DNA from: Capsicum annuum
Taxonomy: Eukaryota > Streptophyta > Magnoliopsida > Solanales > Solanaceae
Reading direction: 5' to 3'
Assembly: GCF_002878395.1 (NCBI RefSeq)
Contig: NC_061115.1
Span: 57,333,897 to 57,397,896 of the forward strand
Length of the DNA stretch: 64,000 bases
The translations under genes and the position numbers were made by a program. The notes below the pieces were generated by a model. That model saw only the letters and a program-made list of their open reading frames with translations. It was not told where the DNA came from and did no database searches. This document shows, one piece after another, positions 34,110 to 46,423 of the stretch (its first letter is position 1; every line of letters begins with the position of its first letter).

Positions 34110-37100
34110 TTATCTCCCCCTTGGGATCATTCGTCACCAAATGGTGGGTAGAAATGTTGAAGTCTTAAAGGTATGGAATATTGTGGACATGATATGTCTT
34201 CTAAGAAGGGATATAGATGAGCTGAAACATTTAAACTTCTATCATGAAACTGAATTTTGAGTTGACTTTACTTTACTTGCTTTAAGGAGCTGATTCATGC
34301 TGAGAGTTTGGGATTCCCTTGAAGTCTTTATGATCAAATCATACATATTGAATTGAGAAGTGATAACTTATGCCAGTATGAGTCATGAGACAAATGAACT
34401 TAGATCGTATCAGGGTATTACACTGTCTGAGCTAAAATACTAGGGAAAATTTGAGATTATGCGTTGGACTCTTATGAACTGAGTCATGACTAAATAGCTG
34501 AATCTGAAATATGATGCTTTCACTGAACTGAATTCGCAACTTACATGGATGGAATAGATTATCTCTTAGGATGGTCATACGCTTGAGACTTTGGATAGTA
34601 GAACTGGGTGAAAAGGTGGAAAACCACCGTAACTTGTCTGCCTGCCTGTTAAACTGAATTATACTGGACACTTATACTTAACTGGAGTATCTCTTCAACA
34701 CTCTTTCTAAAGAAGTCCTAGTAGCATTAGGGATCAAAGAATCTCTGACATGTGTTACACAAGACATCCAACTAAGGAATCATGACAATGATACTACTCT
34801 ACAGCATAGAATATAGATATATAACTCATAAACTAGGATAGAATTACCAGGCCTTAGGGAATTCAAATTCTTACTTTCAAGTTTAGTACACCTTTCAAAT
34901 ATCCCTTAACTTTACTATTCTCCTTAAATACCATACTTATTTGATTCAACTTATTTTTCTCACATAGCCGCTGATATTTCGATCTACTAATGTCTAAACT
35001 GAACTAAATCCGCTCACCATCTTCAGGCCTAACTTAAAATCACAAAACGCACCACATAATACTGTAGTACTAGACTGAATCATGAATTCAGTACACCCTG
35101 TATTTCATAATTCCTCATCTCCTGCATAATTTTTATTGCCACTACAGCAGTTACCTTCAACCTCGTATTAGACATTCACAAACACTCAAAGCATTCATCC
35201 GTATGTATAGAAAAATGACATTCAAGCCTATCTTTATACCCACATATGCACTTCTAAACAAACACTCATGAAACATCTTTTCATACTCTCTAATACTTCT
35301 ATCCATAACAACTTCCCTGCACTATTCAGATGATACACATAAAATATCCTCAACTAACCAAGCCATACACGAAACTTTATCTCAAAATTCTTTCAACTTA
35401 TAGACTTACATAAAACAAGCACACAATAATTTTTTCCAAATATAACACATAAAACTTCAACTAAACTTGATATGTATCAAATACTTGGCCTCAATCTTAC
35501 TCCATAATTACTGCCTTAACTCAAATAAGCACACAACCATATTTCATCAACAAGAGATGTTTATTATTTCCCATCTAGACAACTGTTCATCATCACTATC
35601 TCAACCTAAGGGAAAAGGTCACTGAAAAATTAGAATATCGAGATCCGGAGCATGAGGGAAGTACTAAGCATAACTTGATACCCTAGTGAGTCCTAAAAAA
35701 TAGAGCACTCACGACATGGACTCATTAAAGAGATCTAATATGAGGACGTACCTGATATAAATCTAAATTTTCATTGATCGTTAAGATTATCATATGTGCA
35801 CAAGAGTCATGAACTGCATGACCTAAATTTTTGGAATTCATAACTTACGAAAAGTGATTCTAACTGGTGAACAAACTGGGAACTCATCGTACTAGGAACT
35901 AGGAGAGTACATGATTCCTTATCATATACATGAGCACAATCTATGATCATGAATCTGAAACATAAAACATGAGTATCTATCGGAATAACTGAAGTAAACT
36001 GCTGAAATAAGAATAGATTGAGCATCATTCTTTCTTACGGCCAATTCCATAACTTTACTGGCACATCTACTAGCATCTGAAAACATGACTTGGTTACTCA
36101 TTCTATCATATCCCCCCTTATATTTAAGCCATTACTCTAAGTCTGTGAACCACTATATACACTCTGGTATAAACTAAAATCACTTTACTCTAGAGTCGGG
36201 GATATAACAATACATATAAAACTAAACTTACCTTGTAAGACGGTATCTTCATGTATAACAACCAATGCTAGTAACCTCCTACTAAGATTCAACCCTTAGG
36301 TTTCTATATCTCCAAAAGTCATCATATAACAGCTTAAACATCACCAACTTAGATTCTTCTAACACTAAACATGAATATCTCCAAACCTTTGATGGACCAT
36401 ATCAATTCGGTCATAGTCTACCAGCATCATGCCTGCAAACTTATATTTCTAAACCATGAGAATTAAGATTATACAAAAAAGCTCAACATCATTAATCACA
36501 ACTCCATAACTTAGTTATAAAGAACATAACATATTATCTAACTAGTCTTTCTCCACCTAGCAACTCAACGGTACTACTAACCACACAACATGCAATGATC
36601 CTTGAAAATAATGCAGCCCCATAGCACCTTGGGCGTACTTCTATATCATACTTACCACATTAGACTTGATTACGAATCAAATAAACTTACGCTCTTGTAT
36701 ACATTGTTCAAGTGTACTAGATCACTTTCACACAACTAGCACCCACCACATCAATTCATCATATCCATCTTGATCACTATCTACTATTCCAACTTAGTGT
36801 CTAGTTCTAGCTATGATGAACCACAATTTCACATAATTTTCTTACATGCCAAATGTCTGAAAACATTAATTAGCCAAAACTTCATAACAGTAAGGATTAA
36901 TCATAATCCTATAATCTATTTTACTTAAAATCCATTAACACATCCTCCTTCTACACATCATTACTATCTATCCCTTTCATACAACTAAACTTAGTTCATA
37001 ACTCTATAAGTCCCAACTAAAATCACTCTTGCAACCTCAGGGATATCTAAATTAACACCACTCATCCATAAAGTACCTTCATCAATAACCTATAATTTTC

Positions 37101-38377
37101 TTGCATGACAAACACCATTAATAACTCTTTTTATACTTCAAGTAAACAATAATTCACCTTAACTAATAACTCTTTCTCTACCTTACCTTCTACTAAACAA
37201 TCACAAAAGGACGTATCACTTAATTACCAACTTAATCTCTTACAAAAAGATTCGGCTATACATATATTCAATAAATTACCCTTACCACTTTTCTTGCCAT
37301 TACTCCACTAAACCCCAGTTCCAACCAACACAAAAATAACAAGATGAACAATAAGTTGCTAGTGAATCGAAATAGGCCCCACACTCCACTAGACTTTGAT
37401 TTTGTGTTTTGAATAAGAAATAAGATGAATGACAAGGCAACTATGCTAGTGAATCGAAAGAGCCCCACATGGCTTTACTAGACTTTCAGTTTCAACAACA
37501 CAATAATAACAAGATTACAAGAGATAGAAACTTGACACACAATATTCAATAATCTAAGAATACACATCTTACTCTGTATAAATAAAAAATAATTTAAGTC
37601 AAACACTTTCCCCACAGACTACTATACTATCCACACATGCTACTAGCTACCACATTAGTCTATCACAATAAAATGGTAAATCATTCTCAAACATCAGTTA
37701 TTCAACTAAACACATTTATCTACACAAAAGTCACCCTTACTCTGATTTCTAACCTTACGACTTTACAACCTAACTTCTTGGTCCAATATCACTACCAATA
37801 GGTCATAACACCGTCACTTTAACTACACTACTACTCGAGTAAAAATACAGTTAAAACATTCTGCTACACATCATTTCCCCTGAAGCATGATGTCTGCAAC
37901 ATAAATTTTGAAAAGGACTGAATACACTTAATACTACAGCTGAAAAGTACGATTTCATTAGAATCAAAATTCACACTAGAATCAATACATCTTGGAGTAC
38001 TAAGAGACTCTTCTCAAGTCCTTGCACAAATTTTAAACTCTTATATGGTTTAATCAGAATGGACCATATCGTTTAGACTCTAAACTTCTGAACTTGTATC
38101 ACCCCAATAATGAGACATATCTAAGCACATCAAAGTAAGAAAAGAATTGGGATGACTTTATTCCTGTATGGGCAACACCTTAGCATAAATTAGAGTATGT
38201 AAGAGGAACATTCTGACTCCATAGCACGAACTAGAACATGAAGAAAGAGAGACATTCCTAAATGCCTAGTAGCCTTCTGCCTATAAGTGTGGCGCACTAC
38301 ACACCCATAAATAAGACTCTACCCAACGCAATTTTGCAGACACCCTGATATTATGAACCATGCTCTGATACCAAGTT
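34110..38377 (-). mobile_element. Internal region of the non-coding LTR element
   Basis: 4268 bp, AC-rich on the plus strand, with no frame longer than about 80 codons and no pol motif. A two-copy repeat with 'tagtgaatcgaaa' lies near 37,361-37,480 ('ctagtgaatcgaaataggcc' and 'ctagtgaatcgaaagagccc'). The minus-strand purine tract CCAAGGGGGAGATA is at the left end and the primer-binding site at the right end. Confidence 0.75.
38362..38373 (-). other. Primer-binding site (initiator tRNA-Met type)
   Basis: The minus strand reads TGGTATCAGAGC, then ATGGTTC, just inside the 5' LTR. This is the exact common plant LTR-element primer site. Confidence 0.9.
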
Positions 38378-40630
38378 TATCACGATCTAAATTGGGGCCC
38401 TGGTCGTGATGGATATCCCAAACCATGAAGGCCCGAGAGCCCTTATAACTTGTAATCATACACATCATTCATATATAAATAGAAAGTGCAGAAAATACAT
38501 ACTAAAACGGAATCATGGTCATAACTATAAACTCAATTTATAATGTAAAAGTAAAGCCCAACAACAACTAGATAATGTTTGAACCAGTCTGTGAAACAAC
38601 TGTCTGAAACTGGGACAAGGACCTCAGTAGACCTAAACCAAAATAAATAACATAATCTGAAAGACATAGAACTTATAGAATAAAGAAGGCTCAACAATTG
38701 CACACATTAGTACTGTCTAAAAACTCTATGGCTTAGCAGGGTTTCTAAACTGAGCTTTAGACCCTGGAGGAAGAGGGGTCAATACAATTGTACTGGTATG
38801 CAGAGCAATCCAAAATAAATCTTTTATATAAATAAAATAGTTGAGAGCTAGTCATAAACATCATGAAAGATATAATTTCTAAACACATGGGTAATTTTAA
38901 AAACATAAAACCTTTCTGTCATTGCAGTTTCTGATCTTTGTATTAATTCTGAGTTAGGTGGCACTGCCCTACAAGTTTGATATTCCATGGGCTATATGGA
39001 ATCTGCCATTGACATGGTGGGGAAGCCCCTAACCCAAGTGTGCCGGAAGGGTTGGAGTGTCTGAGTCTGATACGCCACAGGGCACTAGGCCAACATATAA
39101 TAATATACCCGAATCGGCAAATCACAGTTTTGAGAAATGAGTTGTTTGAACTCATGCCTTCTTCGAGGAACCACCTAAGCTCTCTTTATGCCTAATTTTA
39201 GTCTGTTCTAAAATATGCATTATTCTAGTTTCAAAATCTAAAAATTTGATTTCAAACATGCATTCTATTCTGTTCTGAATTACCATGACATTATCTCAGT
39301 TGGTGTTATCACACCAAGACTTGCAAGTCCTATTTCTAATCCATAATGCATCATGCATAATTCTTTCATCAAAAACTCAATTCAGACCACCCAAACATGC
39401 AAATAATGTAAGAGATTCCATGTTCCGAAAGCATAAGTCAAAACTATGCAATGATTATCATTCTTTCAATAACAATATGGTGGTCATGTAATCTTTAACA
39501 AACCATGCAACTCTTTTCATTATATGATTATGTTCAACATTCATGAACATAAACAACCCTCTCTTTTGAAATCAAAATCATAATCCATATATAATATTAC
39601 TCAAGATATTTCATATCATGCTTTTCAAGATGCATTCAAAACAATTCCTAGCATATCATAAGTAAAGGAAAATCATAACAAAAGCAGGATTTTTCATGAG
39701 TTATGCTCTCAATTCAACATCAACTTTAAAACACATGCTTACATATATATATAATTTCAAATCAATTTGGGGGAGGGCCTAAAGACCAAAACAATATCAT
39801 CAAGGATTCTAAAATATGTTAATAATCATAAATCCACAACCATTTTCTTAAAATCATGATTTCTAAACCCTTTGCATAATTAAAGAAGATTTCTATGACC
39901 ATGATATTGTAGGAAAATCCCACGTACCTTAAATTAGAAGCTTTTGAATGAACTATAGCTTTTGGGATGCTATACGTATGATTGATGGGTGCTTCTTGTA
40001 TCCCTATAATGGGGATTTAGAATCTTGAAGAATTAAGAAAAACCCACGGTTAAATGTTGAGATATATTGATCTTTGGGTTGAAACCCTACGGAGTGTTCT
40101 TGGTGATTTTGAGAGAAAATAATGTTATTTTGGTGTTTGAAGTATTTAATCCCGTGTTATGGCTGAATAGGGGTTGAAAATACCACTTGTGCCCTGAAAA
40201 ATGCAAAAACAACACCTGAAAATTGGGTGCGTGCGTCGTACACTAATTGCGCGATGCTACTATCTCAATCACAAAAATGGTCATAACTTTTCGCTCGGAT
40301 ATTGGATTTTGGTGAAATTGGTATTGTTGGAAAGATAATACGAAGAGATTTTATTTGATATATAGTAGGCCCTCTAATTTTTTTATATACAAAGATTTAT
40401 GGTCGATTAAAGTTGACCCAAGTTTTGACTCTCACTCAAACTCGAACGATAGGAAAGCTTACAACTCATTCTTGAGTTTGGGGACCTCTGTGATCTCAAT
40501 TCATGATCAAATGGGTTCATACACTACATAATTGATTAACATGACAAATTTTTATAGGATTTATGGATTTTGGATCATCTATGCATAGAAACGACGGTTT
40601 TCATTCTAGCCCAAAATGCAGGGTGTTATA
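38378..40630 (-). repeat. 5' LTR of the non-coding LTR element
   Basis: Runs from TATCACGATCTAAATT to GGGTGTTATA. It aligns with 31,838-34,109. Both termini have lost a conserved base relative to TG...CA. A conserved 'cataacttttcgctcgga' block lies near 40,282. Confidence 0.9.
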
Positions 40631-42724
40631 ATTCGTACCCTTAGGTACGAGTGATGAGTGTGTGGTTATTCCTTGGTCAGTGTAGGGGTACTTGTTGAGG
40701 ACTTTGGTAATATTTAGGGTACCACTTATGACATAGGGTATGATTTAGGGTACCACTAGTATCGTAGGGTACGATTCAGCTATGTAAGTCGTACCCCCTG
40801 GGAAGTCACTTTTCAGCTCTTAAGTCAAGGGCTCTATGGAAATTTCCTACCCCAAAACTATTAAGTCCCATCATTATATAATGTATTGTATCCTCCTAAA
40901 CACTCATTTTCAAGATCAAAACCTCCCAAATACTCTTTCAAACACACTTTTAAAGATTGGAGGCTAGGGTTCCAAGGGGTGTTAATCTAGAGGTAAAAGA
41001 GGAGTCAAGTTCTTTGGGGGATCATCTTGTTTAATGCATGTGACTCTTTCCCTTATAATTAACTCAAATATAATGTATTTTAAACTTGGATTATGACTTG
41101 TAAATGGTGATTTTGAAATCAAATGATAAGGGTTTTGATACCCAGTGATAAGTAATGTTTGCTCTTGCTTACACTTGTGTTTATACATAATATTGGTGAT
41201 GATTTACACATGTGGATGATTGTTATTTGTAGTTTAACAAATAGGTATAGAGTAACCCTAATAATGATGATTTCTACTTAGATTTTGGCCTTGGTAAAGA
41301 CATGCCCACAAGGTGTTTGTGAAAATATCTAAGAGAAAAGTCTAGTCACATGTTGATGATGTTTTGAACTAGGGCAATGGACCAATAAGTATAGATGGTT
41401 GGTAAATGGTACGGTGAGGACCTTGTTAGCTATGTAATAAGTTGATTTACGATTTTGATAGTTTGATGGCTAAAAGGGTTAAATTCCCTAAACATGAACT
41501 TGAATTGTGTTTGATCTAAAGTATGGCATAATAATGTTAATAAAGAATGAATGATTTTGTAAGGGTCTTGATGACTATAAATTGAATTGAATTATGAATT
41601 GAGTTAATGCATTGGCTTATTAAAGTGTTTGATTGATAAATGGTTCCATGAAGACATCGTGGTCATTTATGGTGATGAATTGGTTAAATGGGCTAGAGTC
41701 CCTAAATGTTGAATTGAATGGATATTGATGTATGGACAAAGGGTTAGAGACCCAATGTCGATTAATGATAGTTGTGAAGGCTTGTAGTTAAATTTCGTTT
41801 CCTAATAATGTAGCTTGTGGTTAGAGTTCTTTGCTTAATAAAATTGCTTGTGGTTAGAGTCTTTCGCCAAATGAGCTCACTTATGGTTAAAATCCCTTAC
41901 CTAATGAGATGGCATGAGGTTAAAGTCCCTTGCCTAATGACATAGCTTGAGGTTAAAGTCCCTTGCCTAAAGAAATAACTTGAGGTAAAACTCCTCTGCC
42001 TTGATATGATTAGGAAGTTCAATCTTCCAAAGTGTGAGGGTGGAAGATTAGAGTCCAATTTATGACTCGTGATTGAGTGTATCAAGATTGCTTGCTAATT
42101 CTTGTTTCCTTTTTGGCATGTTATGAACATGTTATGTACCTACATGTTGCCTATGCATATGAATGTGGTTGAATATTATATTCTGACTTGGTTTTAAGTA
42201 ATGACTCTATGTTCTCCTTATTCTTGGGTTACATGATAGCGCTCCCACCACTAATCATCTCCGAACACTATGTCCCCATGCGACCTAGGTGTCAGAGCTT
42301 CTTCTCCTCTTAATGCACAGTGACTAGGTGATCGAAGCAGTTTGTGTGCTGACTTTAAAGTGGTGAGCTTTCCTTATTCGGAAGGCATACATTTCCTAGC
42401 TTTTTATCTTTGGTCAAAGACTTATTTAGACTTGGTTTGGCTATTGTCGGAGGTTTTTACCAACATATGTAGACATCAGATTTATGTAGAGGCATTATAG
42501 ATGACTGTGGACTTGTGTATATTGGTTAGTGTATTGATATAAATGAAATGTTTAGACATTGTCTAAGTTATGATATTATTTTTTTCTACTATCTTGACTT
42601 ATGGTCGGAGTTCATCCGATACTTGTGAATTCAGGTGATGGTTAAGATAGGTTAACGGGGTAGTCTCCAGTCCATGTTGGTCTTGAGATGCTCATACGAC
42701 ATGGTCCAGTTTTGGGTCGTGTCA
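40631..42724 (+). repeat. Right piece of the gypsy 5' LTR
   Basis: Continues 'attcgtacccttaggtacga' and aligns with 56,865-58,898 in the 3' LTR. It ends 'gtcgtgtca' right before the primer-binding site. It contains a 33-bp minisatellite. Confidence 0.85.
41783..42008 (+). repeat. 33-bp minisatellite in the gypsy 5' LTR, about 7 units
   Basis: Units such as 'cttgaggttaaagtcccttg' followed by 'cctaatgacatag' recur every 33-34 bp. The same array, with about 8 units, is in the 3' LTR at 57,915-58,170. Confidence 0.85.
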
Positions 42725-42726
42725 AG

Positions 42727-42744
42727 TTAGTATTAGAGCCAGGT
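42727..42744 (+). other. Primer-binding site, decayed (tRNA-Met type)
   Basis: 'ttagtattagagccaggt' matches the usual TTGGTATCAGAGCC with G-to-A and C-to-T changes. It is placed two bases after the LTR end. Confidence 0.75.
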
Positions 42745-42932
42745 TCATATTAGTTGGGTATCCATAAAGCTGAGTCAAGGAGGGTCTCTTTTATGGGTGT
42801 TTAAAGCACCACACTTATTAAAGAGAGGCTACAAAACATTAAGGAATGTTTCTCTTTCTTGTGTTTCTATCTCGAGCTATAGAATCTAAGGTATTTTATA
42901 CCTCTGATTTTTGTTTGGTTATCTTTCAGATA

Positions 42933-44195
42933 ATGCCTCCAAGGATATCAGATACTCAGGCAAACTCTTCTGTCCCAATTAAGGGTCCTATGGATGAAGC
43001 TTGTCTAAGTTTTGGGGTCTAGACCCTAGCTAGGGATACAGAATCTGACTATGCTCGTGGGGTTCCACCTGTCCCGACTAACCCTTCTTATGAGAGTGAC
43101 ACTCTTAGTCATTCACCACATGGGGATGCTACTAATTCTGAGTTTCATCTCTCCATTAACCTCTTGACTCAATTGATATCTTCTTAATCCAAGCATGGTG
43201 CTCCAGCTATTATTTTTTCTGAGGCCACAAGAGTTGCCAATTCATGAGGTTGCACCCTTCTATATTTATGGGTATGAAGGTAGAGGAAGATCTTAAAAGT
43301 TTCATTAATGAAATGGAGAAGATATTCTGGATTATTCATGTTATGGAGGTTGAGGATATTAAGTTTGTTTCCTACTAATTGAAAGATGTAGCGTACCAAT
43401 GGTATGAAGGGTGAGAATTGTCTAGATGTGTGGATGTTCTTATTGGACCGCTTCTTTCCTCAAGAGTTGAGGGAAGAAAAAGCAAAAGAGTGTATAAACT
43501 TGAAGCAAGGAAGGATGTCTGTCAAGGATTATGCATTGAAATACCATCAGTTGTCTAGGTATGCTCCTGAGATGGTTTCAAGCATCAGGGCTAGAATGCA
43601 TAAGTTTGTTTCGATACTATCCATGGAGTTGGTTCTTGAGATCAAGATGACTTTGTTGATCAAACGCATGGACATCTCTCGGTTGGTCATGTATATACAA
43701 CAAGTAGAGGAAGAGAAAAAGAAACAGGTTGAGTTTAGTGAAAGGCAAGGTAAAAAATTTAGACCTACTGAGCAAAGTGGTAAAGATGGTGGCAAATGGC
43801 CAAGGAGAAGTGAGAGATTTTGAGTTCTTTCTCCTCATCTAGTTCTCCTTACCCGAAGTTATCGGGAGATTATCGGTCTTGGTTTGGAAGTGGGTTCTGA
43901 GTGTAGGGAACCCAGTTCTAGGATAGTGGATCTTAGTCGGCTCCAACTCACCCTCCTTGCAGATTCTGTGGTCAGCATCATCATGGTCATGTGAGAAAGG
44001 GTGGAACAGATGTATTAGTTGTGGTCAAATTAGGCACATGCAACGTGAGTGCCCCTCTCTAGTGTCTTCTTGGGCCAACAGGGCCCCTATTTCTACTTCA
44101 TGTACTCTCACACCGAAGGGTGCTATTTCTACTTCTTCTTCTATTTGTGGCACTAGCGCTGGCTAGAACCACTTGTATGCAATTGCTATATGCTA
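42933..44195 (+). pseudogene. gag: gypsy gag remnant with zinc knuckle
   Basis: Starts MPPRISDTQANSSVPIKGP at 42,933 but hits a stop at about 43,020 and several frame changes to 43,380. A longer open part (43,404-43,823) has WMFLLDRFFPQELREEKAKE and INLKQGRMSVKDYALKYHQL, the retrotransposon gag core ('F...F.P...R......F..L.QG..SV..Y...F..L'). Downstream lies the zinc knuckle CISCGQIRHMQREC (44,011-44,052, CX2CX4HX4C). gag forms the particle shell and binds RNA. Stops in every part make it non-functional. The start is chosen because it follows the primer site by about 190 bp and fits the family. Confidence 0.85.
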
Positions 44196-44199
44196 GGAT

Positions 44200-44332
44200 T
44201 AGGAGGCATCTCCCGATGTTGTCACAGGTAGGTTGAAAATTTTCTCCCGTGATGTGTATTGTCTTCTTGATCCAGGGTCTACTCTTTTTTATGTGACCCC
44301 ATTTGTGGCTATGCATCTTGGTTTTGGTCCTG
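44200..44332 (+). pseudogene. gypsy protease remnant, first part
   Basis: The frame has YCLLDPGSTLFYVTPF (44,257-44,304), the aspartic protease active site in the D-P-G-S form typical of gypsy elements, then LGFGP. The inner gypsy element interrupts it after GFGP; the frame resumes at 53,081. Confidence 0.8.
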
Positions 44333-46423
44333 TTTCACAACCCAAATGGCCATGAGAGGCACCCACACTAATCTTTCTATGGGAGAACCATCTAAATCGA
44401 ACCATAACCCAATCTATTAATCAATATTAAGATGATATTATTATAAAATCAACATAATAACAATAATCCAGGACTAATCATTACTAATGCGGAAGTCAAA
44501 CAAACTACTTACAAAAATCCCCAAGAACCGAAAGTCATCGTACAAGATCTACTAACAAAGATTACGTCTAAAGAGATATTCAAAAATAAAGTAAATAAAG
44601 AACGTTTCATTGTCTGAATGATAGACAAAAACAATAAGATGACCCACGGCAGCCTGGAGATGGAGTGCTCACCCTTGGATCAAGATCTGCTATCAAATTC
44701 TAGAGTTGAGGTCATGTCTGAGCCTCTAGAACACTTTCTACACTTAACAAAAGAAGAGTACAGGGTAGTATCAGTACAAACCACTATGTACTGGTAGGTA
44801 TCATAGGCCAACACAATTTAATAAAATGTTCATAATATAAATCAAATAAAAAGTAGACAGGAATCATCACATAACAACTTTTTAATGAATCAATTATACA
44901 ACAACAACAGGCCAAACAATACTCACAAATAAGTCACACAACCATCAAGATATCAATCATACTATAACATCCATAAATCAACACAATATGTACATATATG
45001 CAATGGGACTTATTTTTACCCAAATAGTCATGACCTGCAGGGAACAATCTATGATCATGTACCATACCGGCGTGGTACCCGATCCAACATATACATATCC
45101 GTACCGGCGTAGTACCCGATCCAACATATACATATTCATACCGGCGTGGTACCCAATCAAACATAAACAATTATTATCAATATAAAATTTAAATAACCTC
45201 ACAGCATACATCATAATGTACCAAGTTTACAAGTACACATAAAGTCATAAGACAATTCCATCAAGTAAATTTTCAATAATCATTTATACACGCATTAACA
45301 ATCAAAACATCAGCAACTTCAAGCATGTATGAATACCATTCAACAAGTATCCAATTTAGGAGCATACACATAATTAAGTCGAGTATAAACTTCAATTAAA
45401 CCATAACCTACCTCAATGGAAGAAACCAAATGCAAGCTACTTTGCAAGGGCCTTGCCCTTCCGTAAAACTTCTGATGGTCAAAATCTGTTTGGATATATA
45501 ATCTCCATAAGAGTATGAACTAGTACATTAGATTTCAACTAAAAAGAATCATCTTTCCACCTCCAAATCAAGAATTGTTACCCTAAGATTTCTAGACCAA
45601 AAATCCTAAATGTCACATTATATCCGATAATCACTCAGTAATTTTTGGGACCAAAACTGAAAAGAAAAGAACAAGTGTTGTTACTACTGGACGTTATGCA
45701 TGAAAAGGAAACTGCAACTTACAAATTGCATAAAAAATAATAATTTTTGGAACTTTTTATATCATTATTATCTAATAATTAACAATCATTACTTTACCAC
45801 TAATTTGTACTATCAATGATTAACTAATCATGACCACTATAAGTATTACTTGCTTAACAGAAAACAATTTATACCCAAATCTTTCCTTTTTATGATCTTC
45901 ACTATACTGTGACTATATACCCAGTACACCCTATAACCGTCATAAGCGGATGATTAACTAATCATTACTTTATTATATATTTACTAATTAAACCAAATTC
46001 TTAATATACTAGGAAGTTAACATGAAAGATGTCGGAATTCCTTGAAGTGGTAATGGAAACTAGGGTTTGCTAACCATCGTTCACCTCTTCTTGTGACTAT
46101 TTTCTTCTATTTTTATTATATAAGGTAAAGCCTTCCCACTTAAATTAATTCTTGTACTAGCCATATAAGAAAATAAATTTAAACTTTGGCCCATTAAATC
46201 ACTATTAAATTCATTATTTAAAACACCCAAGACTTTGAATAGATTATCAAAATTTATCGGGACCTCGAGAAAATAATTCAAATAATGACTTAAATCACTT
46301 TCTTACATCTCAAAAATTGATACTACTCATCTTGTGGATCATAAATTCACGTACATAAATTAGGGGGAGAGATAAAATTTGGAAAATGAGAAAATTTTAC
46401 AAACGACTGAAAGGGTTGTTACA
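44333..46423 (-). repeat. 3' LTR of the inner gypsy element
   Basis: On the plus strand it runs from TTTCACAACCCAAATGG to GGTTGTTACA. It aligns with 50,696-53,080 apart from a shorter minisatellite. No clear polypurine tract lies next to it. Confidence 0.88.
45064..45174. repeat. 37-bp minisatellite, 3 units
   Basis: Units of the form 'gtaccggcgtggtacccgat' plus 'ccaacatatacatatcc' start at 45,064, 45,101 and 45,138. The same array has 11 units in the partner LTR. Confidence 0.95.

Larger units (their letters stand above)
31838..40630 (-). mobile_element. Non-coding LTR retrotransposon (LARD-like), minus strand
   Basis: Two alignable LTRs (2272 and 2253 bp) flank 4268 bp with no recognisable gag or pol frame. 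On the minus strand the LTR starts TGTAACACCCTGCATTTCGG. A perfect tRNA-Met primer site TGGTATCAGAGC lies next to the 5' LTR (38,362-38,373) and a purine tract next to the 3' LTR (34,111-34,126). The TSD is ATTTG (31,833-31,837) and ATTCG (40,631-40,635), one C-to-T apart. It inserted into the 5' LTR of the Tekay-like element. It must have used another element's proteins, so it is non-autonomous, like large retrotransposon derivatives. Confidence 0.87.

Noticed and set aside
41783..42008. Second CRISPR-like array (33-bp spacing)
   Set aside because: Contiguous minisatellite units, duplicated in the partner LTR; no spacer structure.
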